Source of the DNA: JANQIO01 sp036351375
GTDB taxonomy: Bacteria; Pseudomonadota; Gammaproteobacteria; Pseudomonadales; Halieaceae
Reading direction: 5' to 3'
Assembly (NCBI GenBank): GCA_036351375.1
Contig: JAZBOY010000190.1
Span: forward strand, 1 to 46,501
Length of the DNA stretch: 46,501 bases
In this document: one piece after another, positions 1 through 7,061 of the stretch
How positions within the stretch are numbered: position 1 is the first letter of the stretch
Layout: every line of letters begins with the position of its first letter
Notes under the pieces: model-generated
Database searches by the model: none
What the model saw: the letters and a program-made list of their open reading frames with translations, nothing else
What the model was told of the DNA's origin: nothing
Translations under genes and position numbers: made by a program

Positions 1-33
1 CACACATCTGTCTTTATCTTCTTGTTAAACAAC
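1..33 (-). promoter_or_regulatory. rRNA operon leader with boxA antitermination site (16S off the left edge)
   Basis: Read on the minus strand, positions 33 to 21 give GTTGTTTAACAAG, which contains TTTAACAA of the rrn boxA consensus. It is followed by AGATAAAGACAGATGTGTG, which parallels the sequence after boxA in the E. coli leader (a GACA..TGTGTG stretch, boxC-like). This layout is diagnostic of the leader just upstream of a 16S rRNA gene. The rRNA itself is not in the window, so the assignment rests on the leader plus the rrn-type promoter at 145-206. A perfect 14-bp palindrome (GACATCGCGATGTC, 85-98) and a GGGG/CCCC hairpin near 110-134 lie in the transcribed leader. No protein gene is supported in 1-300. 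Confidence 0.8.
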
Positions 34-144
34 TCTGCGCTCGCGATGGACCGCAGAAAGGCCCGGTGCTTATCCCTGGGAACCGACATCGCGATGTCTC
101 CATCGCCTGGTTTCCTGGGGGCTCGCCCCGAACCGAGGACGCGC

Positions 145-206
145 ATTATACGCAGATCGAATCCCCCTGCAAGCGTTTCGCAAAGGAAATTTCCAAAATA
201 TTTGTC
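145..206 (-). promoter_or_regulatory. rrn P1-type promoter with AT-rich UP element
   Basis: On the minus strand, TTGCAG (172-167) and a perfect TATAAT (150-145) are separated by 16 nt. The bases after the -10 are GCGCGTCC, a GC-rich discriminator typical of stringently controlled rRNA promoters. Directly upstream, 184-206 is a run of A and T in an otherwise GC-rich region, as expected of an UP element, and contains the palindrome GGAAATTTCC (185-194). The boxA leader about 110 nt downstream fits the assignment. ppGpp control and Fis binding are inferred from the family and were not seen. Confidence 0.8.
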
Positions 207-246
207 GGCGTTTTCGGCGCCCTGAAATGGGGCAATTGCAGAGCTC

Positions 247-291
247 AAAAAGCGACCAGCCACCGAGCCGGCAACCTGCTATGCAGGCTGC
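247..291 (-). terminator. probable intrinsic terminator after pssA
   Basis: Downstream of the pssA stop on the minus strand there is a 9-bp hairpin (271-291, GCAGCCTGC / GCAGGTTGC with one G-U, loop ATA). It is followed by a weaker 6-bp stem (256-271, loop CGGT) and then TCGCTTTTTG. The second stem with its five T residues resembles a rho-independent terminator that would insulate the rrn promoter from pssA transcription. The stem has two G-U pairs, so strength is uncertain. Confidence 0.45.
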
Positions 292-300
292 AAGATGGCG

Positions 301-1161
301 TTAGCCTGGCTTGCCTCGCAGCAGCATAAGCGGGCCGGACGCCGCGTACAGCAGCGCCGCCGTCAGCAGCACACGGGGAGGGTCCAGGGTGACGAGGCTG
401 AAAATAAAAACAATGCCGATAATCACCGCAAAGGGGACACGGCCGCCTTTATCCAGGTCCTTGAAGCTGTAGTACGGCACATTGGCAATCATGAGTACGC
501 CGATCAGCGCAGTCAGTACCGCCACCACTACGGCAATTTCCGTCGGCAGCCCCGCACCTACCAGGCCGCTGTCGTTGCACACCCAGACGGTCGCGGTGAT
601 GGCAGCCGCCGCCGGCGGGCTCGCGAGCCCCGTGAACCAGGCCTTGTCCGCTACTTCAATCTGGGTGTTGAAGCGCGCCAGGCGCAGGGCGGCGCAGGCG
701 GCGTAGATAAACGCCACCGACCAGCCAAACTTGCCGAGCGCAGAAAGCCCCCAGCTGTAGACCACCAGTGCCGGTGCTACCCCGAAGGACACCATATCCG
801 ACAGGCTGTCATATTCGGCGCCGAATTTGCTGGACGCATTGGTAAGTCGGGCAATACGGCCGTCGAGGCCATCGAACAGCATCGCGAAAAAGATGGCGAT
901 CGCGGCGGCCTCAAAATCGCTGCGCATGCCGGCGATGATGGCGTAGAAGCCCGCAAACAGCGCGCCGGTAGTAAACAGGTTGGGCAGTAGGTAAATACCC
1001 TGGTGGCGGGTGGTCTTGCCTCCCTCCGAGACTTCTTCCTCGTGCTCGTCCACCAGGCGATCGATGTCCAGCCCGAAGCTCCTCTCAGAGCCAGACTCGG
1101 CAGCCGACTTGGCCTCTTTGATATCGACCGGCTGGGCGGACTTGTTTTGATCCTGTGCCAT
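301..1161 (-). CDS. pssA: CDP-diacylglycerol--serine O-phosphatidyltransferase
   Basis: A 286-residue integral membrane enzyme that makes phosphatidylserine from CDP-diacylglycerol and L-serine, the precursor of phosphatidylethanolamine. The CDP-alcohol phosphatidyltransferase signature D-G-x2-A-R-x8-G-x3-D-x3-D is intact, running from D100 to D122. Several hydrophobic segments follow the stretch GIYLLPNLFTTG near residue 55. The first ~50 residues are hydrophilic and charged, as in the pseudomonad-type enzyme. The start at 1161 (MAQDQNK) is preferred to the open frame running up to 1416, because that frame only shadows the ilvY 3' end. The gene begins 13 nt after the ilvY stop on the same strand and may be transcribed with it. 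It ends just before the rrn promoter. Confidence 0.93.
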   Translation of the reverse strand: MAQDQNKSAQPVDIKEAKSAAESGSERSFGLDIDRLVDEHEEEVSEGGKTTRHQGIYLLPNLFTTGALFAGFYAIIAGMRSDFEAAAIAIFFAMLFDGLDGRIARLTNASSKFGAEYDSLSDMVSFGVAPALVVYSWGLSALGKFGWSVAFIYAACAALRLARFNTQIEVADKAWFTGLASPPAAAAITATVWVCNDSGLVGAGLPTEIAVVVAVLTALIGVLMIANVPYYSFKDLDKGGRVPFAVIIGIVFIFSLVTLDPPRVLLTAALLYAASGPLMLLRGKPG

Positions 1162-1174
1162 GACGCCTATGATA

Positions 1175-2068
1175 TCACTTCGCGCCAGGATACGAATGCC
1201 GGGCCGCCTGCCAGAACGCCGCCACCAGCGGGTTGTCCAGTCGCTGGCGCAGCGCGCATAGTCCCACCGGGAAGGGTCCCAGCGGTGCGTCCAGGGGCAG
1301 AATTTCCAGCCGGTCGCGATAGGTGAAATTGTCCAGCACCAGCTTCGGCACGGCACCCACACCCAAACCGAGGGCCACCATGGCTGCGATCGCCTCATGC
1401 CCGGCCACCTGGGCATAGATTCGTGGTTTACCGCCCTGCTCCCGGAACCAGGATTCCACGCGCTGTTTGCTCAGCCCGCGCTCGGCGATGATGAAGGGAA
1501 CATCCTGCCAGTCGTAGGGCGCATTCAACTGAGCGCGCACGCTGCAGTCGAAGGCCGGGGCGATAAACACCAACGGCGAGTGCATCAGGGTCAGGAATTC
1601 GAGCTTGGAAGGTAGCCGGTCCGGCCGGGCGGCAACCGCCACGTCTTCCCGGCCCTGGTGTACGCGATTCACGGCGTCTGCCTGGTCGCCGGTATGCAAC
1701 ATGATGTCGATGCCCGGCTGGTCGCTGCGAAAGGTCTCCAGTATGGGTGAGAGCACGCTGTAGCTGGCCGTAACCGAGCAGTAGACCGACACCTCGCCGC
1801 GCAACGCATCGAGGTCCAGGCGCAGCTCGCCGGTCATTCGCTGCCACTCGTCCACAGTCTGGCGGGCGTAGGCCTGGAACCTGAGGCCCGCCTCGGTTAA
1901 CCGCACCTGGCGGCGATCGCGCTCGAACAGCTGGCGACCCAGTTCGGCTTCCATTCGCTGAACCGTTCGGCTCACCGCAGCCGGGCTCAAGTGCTTCTGC
2001 TCGGCGGTGCGGCTGAAGCTGAGGCTATCAGCCAGGTGGAGGAACAGTTGCAGGGAGCGAATATCCAT
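1175..2068 (-). CDS. ilvY: LysR-family activator IlvY
   Basis: A 297-residue LysR-type regulator with an N-terminal winged helix-turn-helix (MDIRSLQLFLHLADSLSFSR...) and a C-terminal periplasmic-binding-like effector domain. It is read divergently from ilvC across a 119-bp gap, the classical ilvY-ilvC arrangement. In that arrangement IlvY senses acetolactate or acetohydroxybutyrate and activates ilvC while repressing itself. ATG 2068 is used; an adjoining GTG at 2071 would add one residue. No clear Shine-Dalgarno sequence precedes it. The identification rests on both the domain and the context. pssA follows 13 nt downstream, which is not part of the usual ilvY transcription unit. Confidence 0.9.
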   Translation of the reverse strand: MDIRSLQLFLHLADSLSFSRTAEQKHLSPAAVSRTVQRMEAELGRQLFERDRRQVRLTEAGLRFQAYARQTVDEWQRMTGELRLDLDALRGEVSVYCSVTASYSVLSPILETFRSDQPGIDIMLHTGDQADAVNRVHQGREDVAVAARPDRLPSKLEFLTLMHSPLVFIAPAFDCSVRAQLNAPYDWQDVPFIIAERGLSKQRVESWFREQGGKPRIYAQVAGHEAIAAMVALGLGVGAVPKLVLDNFTYRDRLEILPLDAPLGPFPVGLCALRQRLDNPLVAAFWQAARHSYPGAK

Positions 2069-2088
2069 CACACAAACGGCTGCATTAA

Positions 2089-2131
2089 TTGCACTGAACG
2101 TAAAACAGTATTCAGTTTATATCGTTTTACG
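2089..2131. promoter_or_regulatory. ilvY-ilvC operator region with two interlaced inverted repeats
   Basis: The divergent gap holds CGTAAAAC (2099-2106) and its perfect complement GTTTTACG (2124-2131), spaced by 17 nt. Overlapping these is CTGAA (2094-2098) with TTCAG (2111-2115), spaced by 12 nt. LysR regulators bind such dyads between divergent promoters. A TTTATA/TTATAT block (2116-2122) could be the ilvC -10, without a good -35, as expected for an activated promoter. ilvC itself has CGGAG six nt before its ATG. Operator function is inferred. Confidence 0.5.
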
Positions 2132-2187
2132 CAAAAGGCGAGCCGCGTTACAGTGGCCGCCCCTGAGACAGACTCCCGGAGATAACG

Positions 2188-3660
2188 ATGGGCCAGAACT
2201 ACTTCAACTCCCTGCCACTGCGCCTGCAGATCGAACAGCTTGGCAAATGCCGCTTCATGGACCGATCCGAATTCACTGACGGCGTGGCCAAGCTCAAGGG
2301 CAAGAAAATCGTCATCGTCGGCTGCGGCTCACAGGGCCTCAACCAGGGGCTCAACCTGCGCGACAGTGGCCTGGACGTGGCCTACGCACTGCGCAAAGAG
2401 GCCATCGAGGAGCAGCGCCAGTCCTGGAAGAACGCCACCGAGAACGGCTTCACCGTTGGCACCTACGAGGAACTGATACCGACCGCCGACGTGGTCATGA
2501 ACCTCACCCCCGACAAGCAGCATTCCAGCGTGGTGGAGGCCGTGATGCCGCTGATGAAGGAAGGCGCCTGCCTGGACTACGCCCACGGCTTCAACCTGGT
2601 CGAGGAAGGTATGCAGATCCGCCCGGATATCACTGTGGTGATGATGTGCCCGAAGTGCCCTGGCACCGAAGTGCGGGAAGAGTACAAGCGCGGCTTCGGG
2701 GTGCCCACGCTGATTGCGGTTCACACCGAGAACGACCCCAATGGTGACGGGCTCGATATCGCCAAGGCCCTGGCTTCAGGTACCGGCGGCGACCGGGCCG
2801 GCGTCCTTGAGTCCTCACCCATCGCCGAGGTGAAGTCCGACCTGATGGGGGAACAGACCATTCTCTGCGGCATGCTGCAAACCGGCGCCATCCTCTGCTT
2901 CGACAAAATGGTGGAGAAAGGCATCGAGCCCGGCTATGCCTCGAAACTGATCCAGTACGGCTGGGAAACGGTGACTGAGGGTCTCAAGCACGGCGGCATC
3001 ACCAACATGATGGACCGTCTCAGCAACCCGGCAAAAATCCGCGCCTACTACCTGGCTGAAGAGCTCAAGGACATCATGCGTCCGCTGTACCAGAAGCACC
3101 AGGACGACATCATGAGCGGTGAGTTTTCCCGCACCATGATGGAAGACTGGGCCAACGGTGACGCCAATCTGTTGGGCTGGCGCGCTGCCACCCAGGAAAC
3201 GGCCTTTGAAAACGCCTCCAATACCGACCAGGAGATCCCCGAGCAGGAATACTACGACCACGGCATCCTGTTGATCGCCATGTGCAAGGCGGGCGTGGAA
3301 CTGGCCTTCGAAGTCATGGTGTCTGCGGGCATCAAGGAAGAGTCTGCCTACTACGAGTCCCTGCACGAGACGCCACTGATCGCCAACACCATCGCCCGCA
3401 AGAAGCTCTACGAAATGAACGTGGTGATTTCCGACACGGCGGAGTACGGCTGCTATCTCTTCGACCACGCATGCCGGCCGCTGCTGGCAAACTTCATGAG
3501 CAACATTGATATCGACGTGATCGGCAAAGGCATGGGCGGCGGTACCGGCGTCGACAACCAGGAGCTGATTCAAGTCAACGAGGCGATTCGCAATCACCCT
3601 GTAGAGGTAATCGGCCGCGAGCTGCGCGGCTACATGACTGCCATGAAATCGATCTACTAG
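2188..3660 (+). CDS. ilvC: Ketol-acid reductoisomerase (NADP+), class II
   Basis: A 490-residue enzyme that converts 2-acetolactate and 2-aceto-2-hydroxybutyrate to dihydroxy acids in valine, leucine and isoleucine synthesis. Its length marks the long class II form of enterics, not the ~330-residue class I form. The Rossmann motif GCGSQG is at residues 45-50. H133 (YAHGF) and D218/E222 (DLMGEQTILCG) match the catalytic His and Mg-binding residues of E. coli IlvC, shifted by one. The duplicated C-terminal knotted domains continue to the end. ATG 2188 follows a CGGAG ribosome-binding site. The gene is divergent from its regulator ilvY and converges on proB across a tandem repeat. Confidence 0.98.
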   Translation: MGQNYFNSLPLRLQIEQLGKCRFMDRSEFTDGVAKLKGKKIVIVGCGSQGLNQGLNLRDSGLDVAYALRKEAIEEQRQSWKNATENGFTVGTYEELIPTADVVMNLTPDKQHSSVVEAVMPLMKEGACLDYAHGFNLVEEGMQIRPDITVVMMCPKCPGTEVREEYKRGFGVPTLIAVHTENDPNGDGLDIAKALASGTGGDRAGVLESSPIAEVKSDLMGEQTILCGMLQTGAILCFDKMVEKGIEPGYASKLIQYGWETVTEGLKHGGITNMMDRLSNPAKIRAYYLAEELKDIMRPLYQKHQDDIMSGEFSRTMMEDWANGDANLLGWRAATQETAFENASNTDQEIPEQEYYDHGILLIAMCKAGVELAFEVMVSAGIKEESAYYESLHETPLIANTIARKKLYEMNVVISDTAEYGCYLFDHACRPLLANFMSNIDIDVIGKGMGGGTGVDNQELIQVNEAIRNHPVEVIGRELRGYMTAMKSIY

Positions 3661-3662
3661 AG

Positions 3663-3784
3663 CGCCGGCCGCGCGCCGCTAGTCGCGCACCGCTAGTCGC
3701 GCACCGCTAGTCGCGCACCGCTAGTCGCGCACCGCTAGTCGCGCACCGCTAGTCGCGCACCGCTAGCCGCGCGCCGCTAGCCGC
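3663..3784. repeat. 14-bp tandem repeat array between ilvC and proB
   Basis: The unit CGCTAGTCGCGCAC occurs six times in a row without change (3677-3690, 3691-3704, 3705-3718, 3719-3732, 3733-3746, 3747-3760). Diverged units flank it at 3663-3676, 3761-3774 and, partially, 3775-3784. The array fills the whole gap between the convergent ilvC and proB genes, and the proB stop codon (TAG on the minus strand, 3777-3779) lies inside the last partial unit. Each unit carries CTAG, a tetranucleotide usually rare in gammaproteobacteria. There are no spacers, so it is not a CRISPR array. The perfect copies suggest slippage-driven copy-number change. Confidence 0.95.
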
Positions 3785-4910
3785 TGAGAACCAGGTTGTC
3801 CCGGTGGATCAGCTCCGGGTCTCCCTGGTAACCCAGTAAGGTTTCGATCTCACTCGAGGCCTGGCCGAGAATGCGGCGGGTCTCGTCGAGGTTGTAATTG
3901 ACCAGGCCACGGGCGATCTCCCGGCCGGCGCCATCCACGCAGATCACCATATCGCCCCGCACGAAGTCGCCATTGGCGGCCTTGACGCCGACGGGCAGCA
4001 GGCTGCGGCCCGACTTGCGCAGCACATCCACGGCGCCCTCATCCAGCACCAGCGTGCCGGCAGAACGCACCAGGCCGGCCAGCCATTGCTTGCGTGCCGC
4101 CACCGGCGCCTGGCCTGCGGTGAGCAAGGTTCCCAGGGGGTCGCCATCCGCGAGCCGCTTCATCACGCCCGGGGTCTTGCCGTGGGCAATCAGAGTGCGG
4201 GTTCCGGAGCGCGCGGCCAGGCGCGCGGCGCGCACTTTGGTCAGCATGCCGCCACGCCCCAGTCGACCACCACTGCCCGCCATGGTCTCCAGCCGGGCGT
4301 CGTCCGCTGCCGCCTCCGCCACAAGGCTTGCCTGCGGGTGCTTGCGCGGATCGGCGTCGTAGAGCCCTTCCTGGTCGGTAAGGATCAGCAGCACATCGGC
4401 ATCGATCAGGTTGGCTACCATCGCGGCCAGGGTGTCGTTGTCACCAAATCGAATTTCGTCCGTGACCACCGTGTCGTTTTCGTTGACGACTGGAATGACG
4501 CCCAGCTCCAGCAAAGTGGTGAGCGTACTGCGTGCATTGAGGTAGCGGTCGCGGGCGGAGATATCATCGTGCCCCAGCAGCACCTGCGCCGTGTGCAGAC
4601 CGTACTCCTGGAAGGCAGACTCGTAGCGCTGCACCAGCCCCATCTGGCCGACGGCGGCTGCTGCCTGCAGTTTGTGCAGTTCGTGGGGCCGGCTTTCCCA
4701 GCCCAGTCTGAGCATGCCGGCAGCCACCGCACCGCTGGATACCAGCACTACCTCGCGACCACTCTCGCGCAGCCCGGCCATACCTGTGGCCAACTCCGCA
4801 ATCATGTTTTCGTCCAGGCCGCGGCCGTCATCGGTCAGCAACGCACTGCCGACCTTCACGACCCAACGACGGGTCTGGCGCAGTCCTTGCCGGCCCGTAT
4901 CAGGGGACAT
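3777..4910 (-). CDS. proB: Glutamate 5-kinase
   Basis: A 377-residue cytosolic enzyme that phosphorylates L-glutamate with ATP, the first step of proline synthesis. The amino-acid-kinase fold covers roughly residues 1-265, including WVVKVGSALL near the N terminus, VSSGAVAAG, and the substrate loop NENDTV. A PUA domain (roughly 285-365) follows, as in the full-length E. coli type (367 aa). The start at 4910 (MSPDTGRQ) overlaps the obgE 3' end by 11 nt, implying translational coupling. The open frame extends to 5096, but only as a shadow of the acidic obgE tail. Feedback inhibition by proline is known for the family. The stop codon falls within the 14-bp repeat. Confidence 0.96.
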   Translation of the reverse strand: MSPDTGRQGLRQTRRWVVKVGSALLTDDGRGLDENMIAELATGMAGLRESGREVVLVSSGAVAAGMLRLGWESRPHELHKLQAAAAVGQMGLVQRYESAFQEYGLHTAQVLLGHDDISARDRYLNARSTLTTLLELGVIPVVNENDTVVTDEIRFGDNDTLAAMVANLIDADVLLILTDQEGLYDADPRKHPQASLVAEAAADDARLETMAGSGGRLGRGGMLTKVRAARLAARSGTRTLIAHGKTPGVMKRLADGDPLGTLLTAGQAPVAARKQWLAGLVRSAGTLVLDEGAVDVLRKSGRSLLPVGVKAANGDFVRGDMVICVDGAGREIARGLVNYNLDETRRILGQASSEIETLLGYQGDPELIHRDNLVLSG

Positions 4911-6090
4911 ATTCGACTTCCACGTCGTAGTCGTCGTCATCGAAATCATCGTCGTCATCGGCGCTGTCACCCGCCTTGCGCTGGCGACGGAGCGCTGCAA
5001 TCCGCTCTCGCGCCTCGGCCTGCAGCGCCAGCTGCCGTTCGCGCTCCGCAGCGGCAGCTTCAGGGTCCTCGGCCTCCAGGGTGCGCAACTCCTCAAGTCG
5101 ACTCATTAGGTCGCCACACATGGCGTCGGTGCCGGTGCCGGAAATAGCGGCAATTTCATAGACAGGGCCGGACCAGTCCAGGGCTTCAAGCAGCTCAGCG
5201 CGCACGCCGGGCAGCTGCTCTTCATCGACCAGGTCGGTCTTGTTGAGCACCAGCCACCGTTCCAGCGCGGCCAGCGAGGGACTGAACCGTTCGATCTCGC
5301 GGGTAATCGCCAGCGCATTGTCCACCGGATTGGTGCCATCAAAGGGGGCAACGTCTACGAGGTGCAGCAGGATGCGATTGCGGGTCAGGTGCCTCAAAAA
5401 CCGAATCCCCAGCCCGGCGCCGTCGGAGGCGCCCTCAATGAGACCGGGAATGTCCGCCACCACGAAACTGCGGTGCGCCTGTACCTTCACGACCCCGAGA
5501 TTGGGAACCAGCGTGGTAAAGGGATAGTTGGCGACCTTGGGTTTGGCCGAGGATATGGCGCGGATCAGGGTGGATTTGCCGGCGTTGGGCAGGCCCAGCA
5601 AGCCCACATCCGCCAGCACCTTGAGTTCAAGGCGAAGGTTGCGACGCTCGCCCTCGGTCCCGGGCGTGGTTTGCCGCGGCGCCCGGTTGGTGGACGACTT
5701 GAAGCGGGTATTCCCCAGCCCGTGGAACCCGCCGCGGGCGACCAGCAGCTGCTGGCCGGCTTCGGCCAGGTCGCCGAGCATTTCGCCACTGTCTTCGTCG
5801 AGTACCGTAGTCCCTTCAGGCACCTTAAGTACCAAGTCGTCGCCGCTCCTGCCGGTGCAGTTGCGGCCCCTGCCCGGCTCGCCGTTCTGGGCGGCATAGT
5901 GGCGCACGTAGCGGTAGTCGACCAGGGTGTTCAGGGCGCTGTCCGCCTGCAGGTAGACGCTGCCGCCGTCACCACCATCGCCGCCGTCGGGGCCGCCCTT
6001 GGCAATGTACTTCTCGCGGCGAAAGCTGAGGCAGCCGTTGCCACCCTTGCCCGCCTGTACACTGATCGCTGTCTCGTCGACGAATTTCAT
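4900..6090 (-). CDS. obgE: GTPase Obg/CgtA, ribosome-associated
   Basis: A 396-residue GTPase involved in 50S assembly and stress signalling. The glycine-rich Obg domain occupies residues 1-160 (GGPDGGDGGDGG near 32-43). The G domain follows, with G1 GLPNAGKST at 166-174, G3 DIPG at 213-216 and NKTD near 283. The C terminus is a run of Asp residues typical of gammaproteobacterial Obg. ATG 6090 has GGAG eight nt upstream. It lies 131 nt downstream of rpmA, past a terminator at 6159-6182, so it depends on read-through or its own promoter. It overlaps proB. Confidence 0.97.
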   Translation of the reverse strand: MKFVDETAISVQAGKGGNGCLSFRREKYIAKGGPDGGDGGDGGSVYLQADSALNTLVDYRYVRHYAAQNGEPGRGRNCTGRSGDDLVLKVPEGTTVLDEDSGEMLGDLAEAGQQLLVARGGFHGLGNTRFKSSTNRAPRQTTPGTEGERRNLRLELKVLADVGLLGLPNAGKSTLIRAISSAKPKVANYPFTTLVPNLGVVKVQAHRSFVVADIPGLIEGASDGAGLGIRFLRHLTRNRILLHLVDVAPFDGTNPVDNALAITREIERFSPSLAALERWLVLNKTDLVDEEQLPGVRAELLEALDWSGPVYEIAAISGTGTDAMCGDLMSRLEELRTLEAEDPEAAAAERERQLALQAEARERIAALRRQRKAGDSADDDDDFDDDDYDVEVEYVP

Positions 6091-6158
6091 GTCACTGCTC
6101 CGGATGCCGGCCGCCCAGGATGAAGTGCCGGCGGCCCAGGGAAAGCCGGCAGGCCAAC

Positions 6159-6182
6159 AAAAAAGGGGCCATCGGCCCCTTT
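6159..6182 (-). terminator. intrinsic terminator after rpmA
   Basis: AAAGGGGCC (6162-6170) and GGCCCCTTT (6174-6182) form a 9-bp stem with an ATC loop. On the minus strand the stem runs into six T residues (6164-6159). It sits 39 nt after the rpmA stop and would end most rplU-rpmA transcripts before obgE. Confidence 0.85.
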
Positions 6183-6221
6183 CTCATTAACTTGCTATCG
6201 GCCCGCGGGCCGATGCGGGTT

Positions 6222-6479
6222 TCAGGCGCTGACCACCTGAATAAACTTGCGCTTTTCCGGGCCCCGGGTCACGAACTGTACGACACCGTCAGCGGTGGCG
6301 AACAGGGTGTGATCCTTGCCACAGCCGACATTGTCACCGGCGTGAATGCGGGTACCGCGCTGGCGAACCAGGATGTTGCCTGCCTTCACCTGCTGGCCGC
6401 CGTAGCGCTTGACGCCAAGGCGTTTGCTTTCGGAATCGCGTCCGTTACGAGTACTACCGCCTGCTTTCTTGTGAGCCAT
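6222..6479 (-). CDS. rpmA: 50S ribosomal protein L27
   Basis: An 85-residue ribosomal protein with the conserved N terminus MAHKKAGGSTRNGRDS, which reaches the peptidyl-transferase centre, followed by the L27 core GVKRYGGQ and GNILVRQRGT. The length equals E. coli L27. There is no N-terminal cleavable extension of the Firmicute type. It lies 23 nt downstream of rplU in the standard rplU-rpmA pair. Confidence 0.98.
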   Translation of the reverse strand: MAHKKAGGSTRNGRDSESKRLGVKRYGGQQVKAGNILVRQRGTRIHAGDNVGCGKDHTLFATADGVVQFVTRGPEKRKFIQVVSA

Positions 6480-6502
6480 AGTCTATCTCCTAATCTCCTG
6501 GA

Positions 6503-6814
6503 TCAGCCGCTGATAGCGGTGATCTTGACCTCGGTGTACCACTGACGGTGGCCCGCCTGCTTGCGGTGGTGCTTGCGGCGGTTGAACTTGATGATTTTCA
6601 CTTTCTCGTGACGACCGTGGGAAACCACCTCAGCGGTTACTTTGCCACCGTCGACCAGCGGCGTACCGATTTTCACATCGTCACCACTGCCTACCATCAG
6701 GACGCGATCAAACTCGATGCTGTCCCCGGTCGGTACTTCAATCTTTTCCAGCTTGAGGGTTTCGCCCTCTTCGACGCGGTGCTGCTTGCCACCGCTCTCA
6801 ATCACTGCGTACAT
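6503..6814 (-). CDS. rplU: 50S ribosomal protein L21
   Basis: A 103-residue protein, the same length as E. coli L21, beginning MYAVIESGGKQHRV and containing the C-terminal FNRRKHHRKQAGHRQ motif that contacts 23S rRNA. It is the first gene of rplU-rpmA. A sigma70-like promoter lies at 6963-6991, and a roughly 140-nt leader with two hairpins (6902-6952) precedes the gene. Confidence 0.98.
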   Translation of the reverse strand: MYAVIESGGKQHRVEEGETLKLEKIEVPTGDSIEFDRVLMVGSGDDVKIGTPLVDGGKVTAEVVSHGRHEKVKIIKFNRRKHHRKQAGHRQWYTEVKITAISG

Positions 6815-6901
6815 TTTCGCTTCCTCTAGTTCGCCGTCTCGCTATCTGATGTGGCCCACGGTCAACGTGGGGGCAGAGCTCGGCACTGGGTATCGTCCGT
6901 G

Positions 6902-6952
6902 TGGGGCAGCCGCGCTGCCCCAGAGAGTACCTCTGGCGTGGCCGGGGTACTC
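6902..6952 (-). promoter_or_regulatory. two hairpins in the rplU mRNA leader
   Basis: Between the rplU promoter and its start codon there is a 9-bp stem (GGGGCAGC / GCTGCCCC plus one T-A pair, 6902-6922, loop CGC). Directly beside it is a 7-bp stem (GAGTACC 6925-6931 / GGTACTC 6946-6952, 14-nt loop). Neither is followed by a T run. Ribosomal-protein leaders often carry autoregulatory structures; that role is inferred. Confidence 0.4.
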
Positions 6953-6962
6953 GAGGGCGGCG

Positions 6963-6991
6963 AGTTTACTGGTTTTGGCCGGGGCAGGCAA
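6963..6991 (-). promoter_or_regulatory. rplU-rpmA promoter
   Basis: On the minus strand, TTGCCT (6991-6986) and TAAACT (6968-6963) are separated by 17 nt. They are followed by the GC-rich sequence CGCCGCCC, similar to other stable-RNA and ribosomal-protein promoters in this window. Start of transcription would be near 6956. Confidence 0.5.
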
Positions 6992-7004
6992 GCGCTTATT
7001 CCAT

Positions 7005-7034
7005 ATGTCACAATGACTTACGAACCACTATATT
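7005..7034 (+). promoter_or_regulatory. possible ispB promoter
   Basis: ATGTCA (7005-7010) and TATATT (7029-7034) are 18 nt apart and end 27 nt before the ispB ATG. The -10 is good and the -35 matches four of six consensus bases. Confidence 0.4.
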
Positions 7035-7061
7035 AGCCAGCTCAGTTTCTGGATCCGCCCC

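Noticed and set aside
22..329. Small plus-strand ORFs at the left edge
   Set aside because: They cross the rrn promoter, leader and pssA terminator and have no ribosome-binding site or recognisable product.
295..990. 231-codon plus-strand ORF
   Set aside because: It lies antisense to pssA, which has intact family motifs; the translation is rich in Arg, Gln and His with no recognisable domain, as expected of a high-GC shadow frame.
3663..3784. CRISPR array
   Set aside because: The 14-bp units are contiguous with no unique spacers, and no cas gene is in the window.
4086..5147. 353-codon plus-strand ORF
   Set aside because: It is antisense to proB and the end of obgE, both unambiguous; low-complexity composition and no domain.
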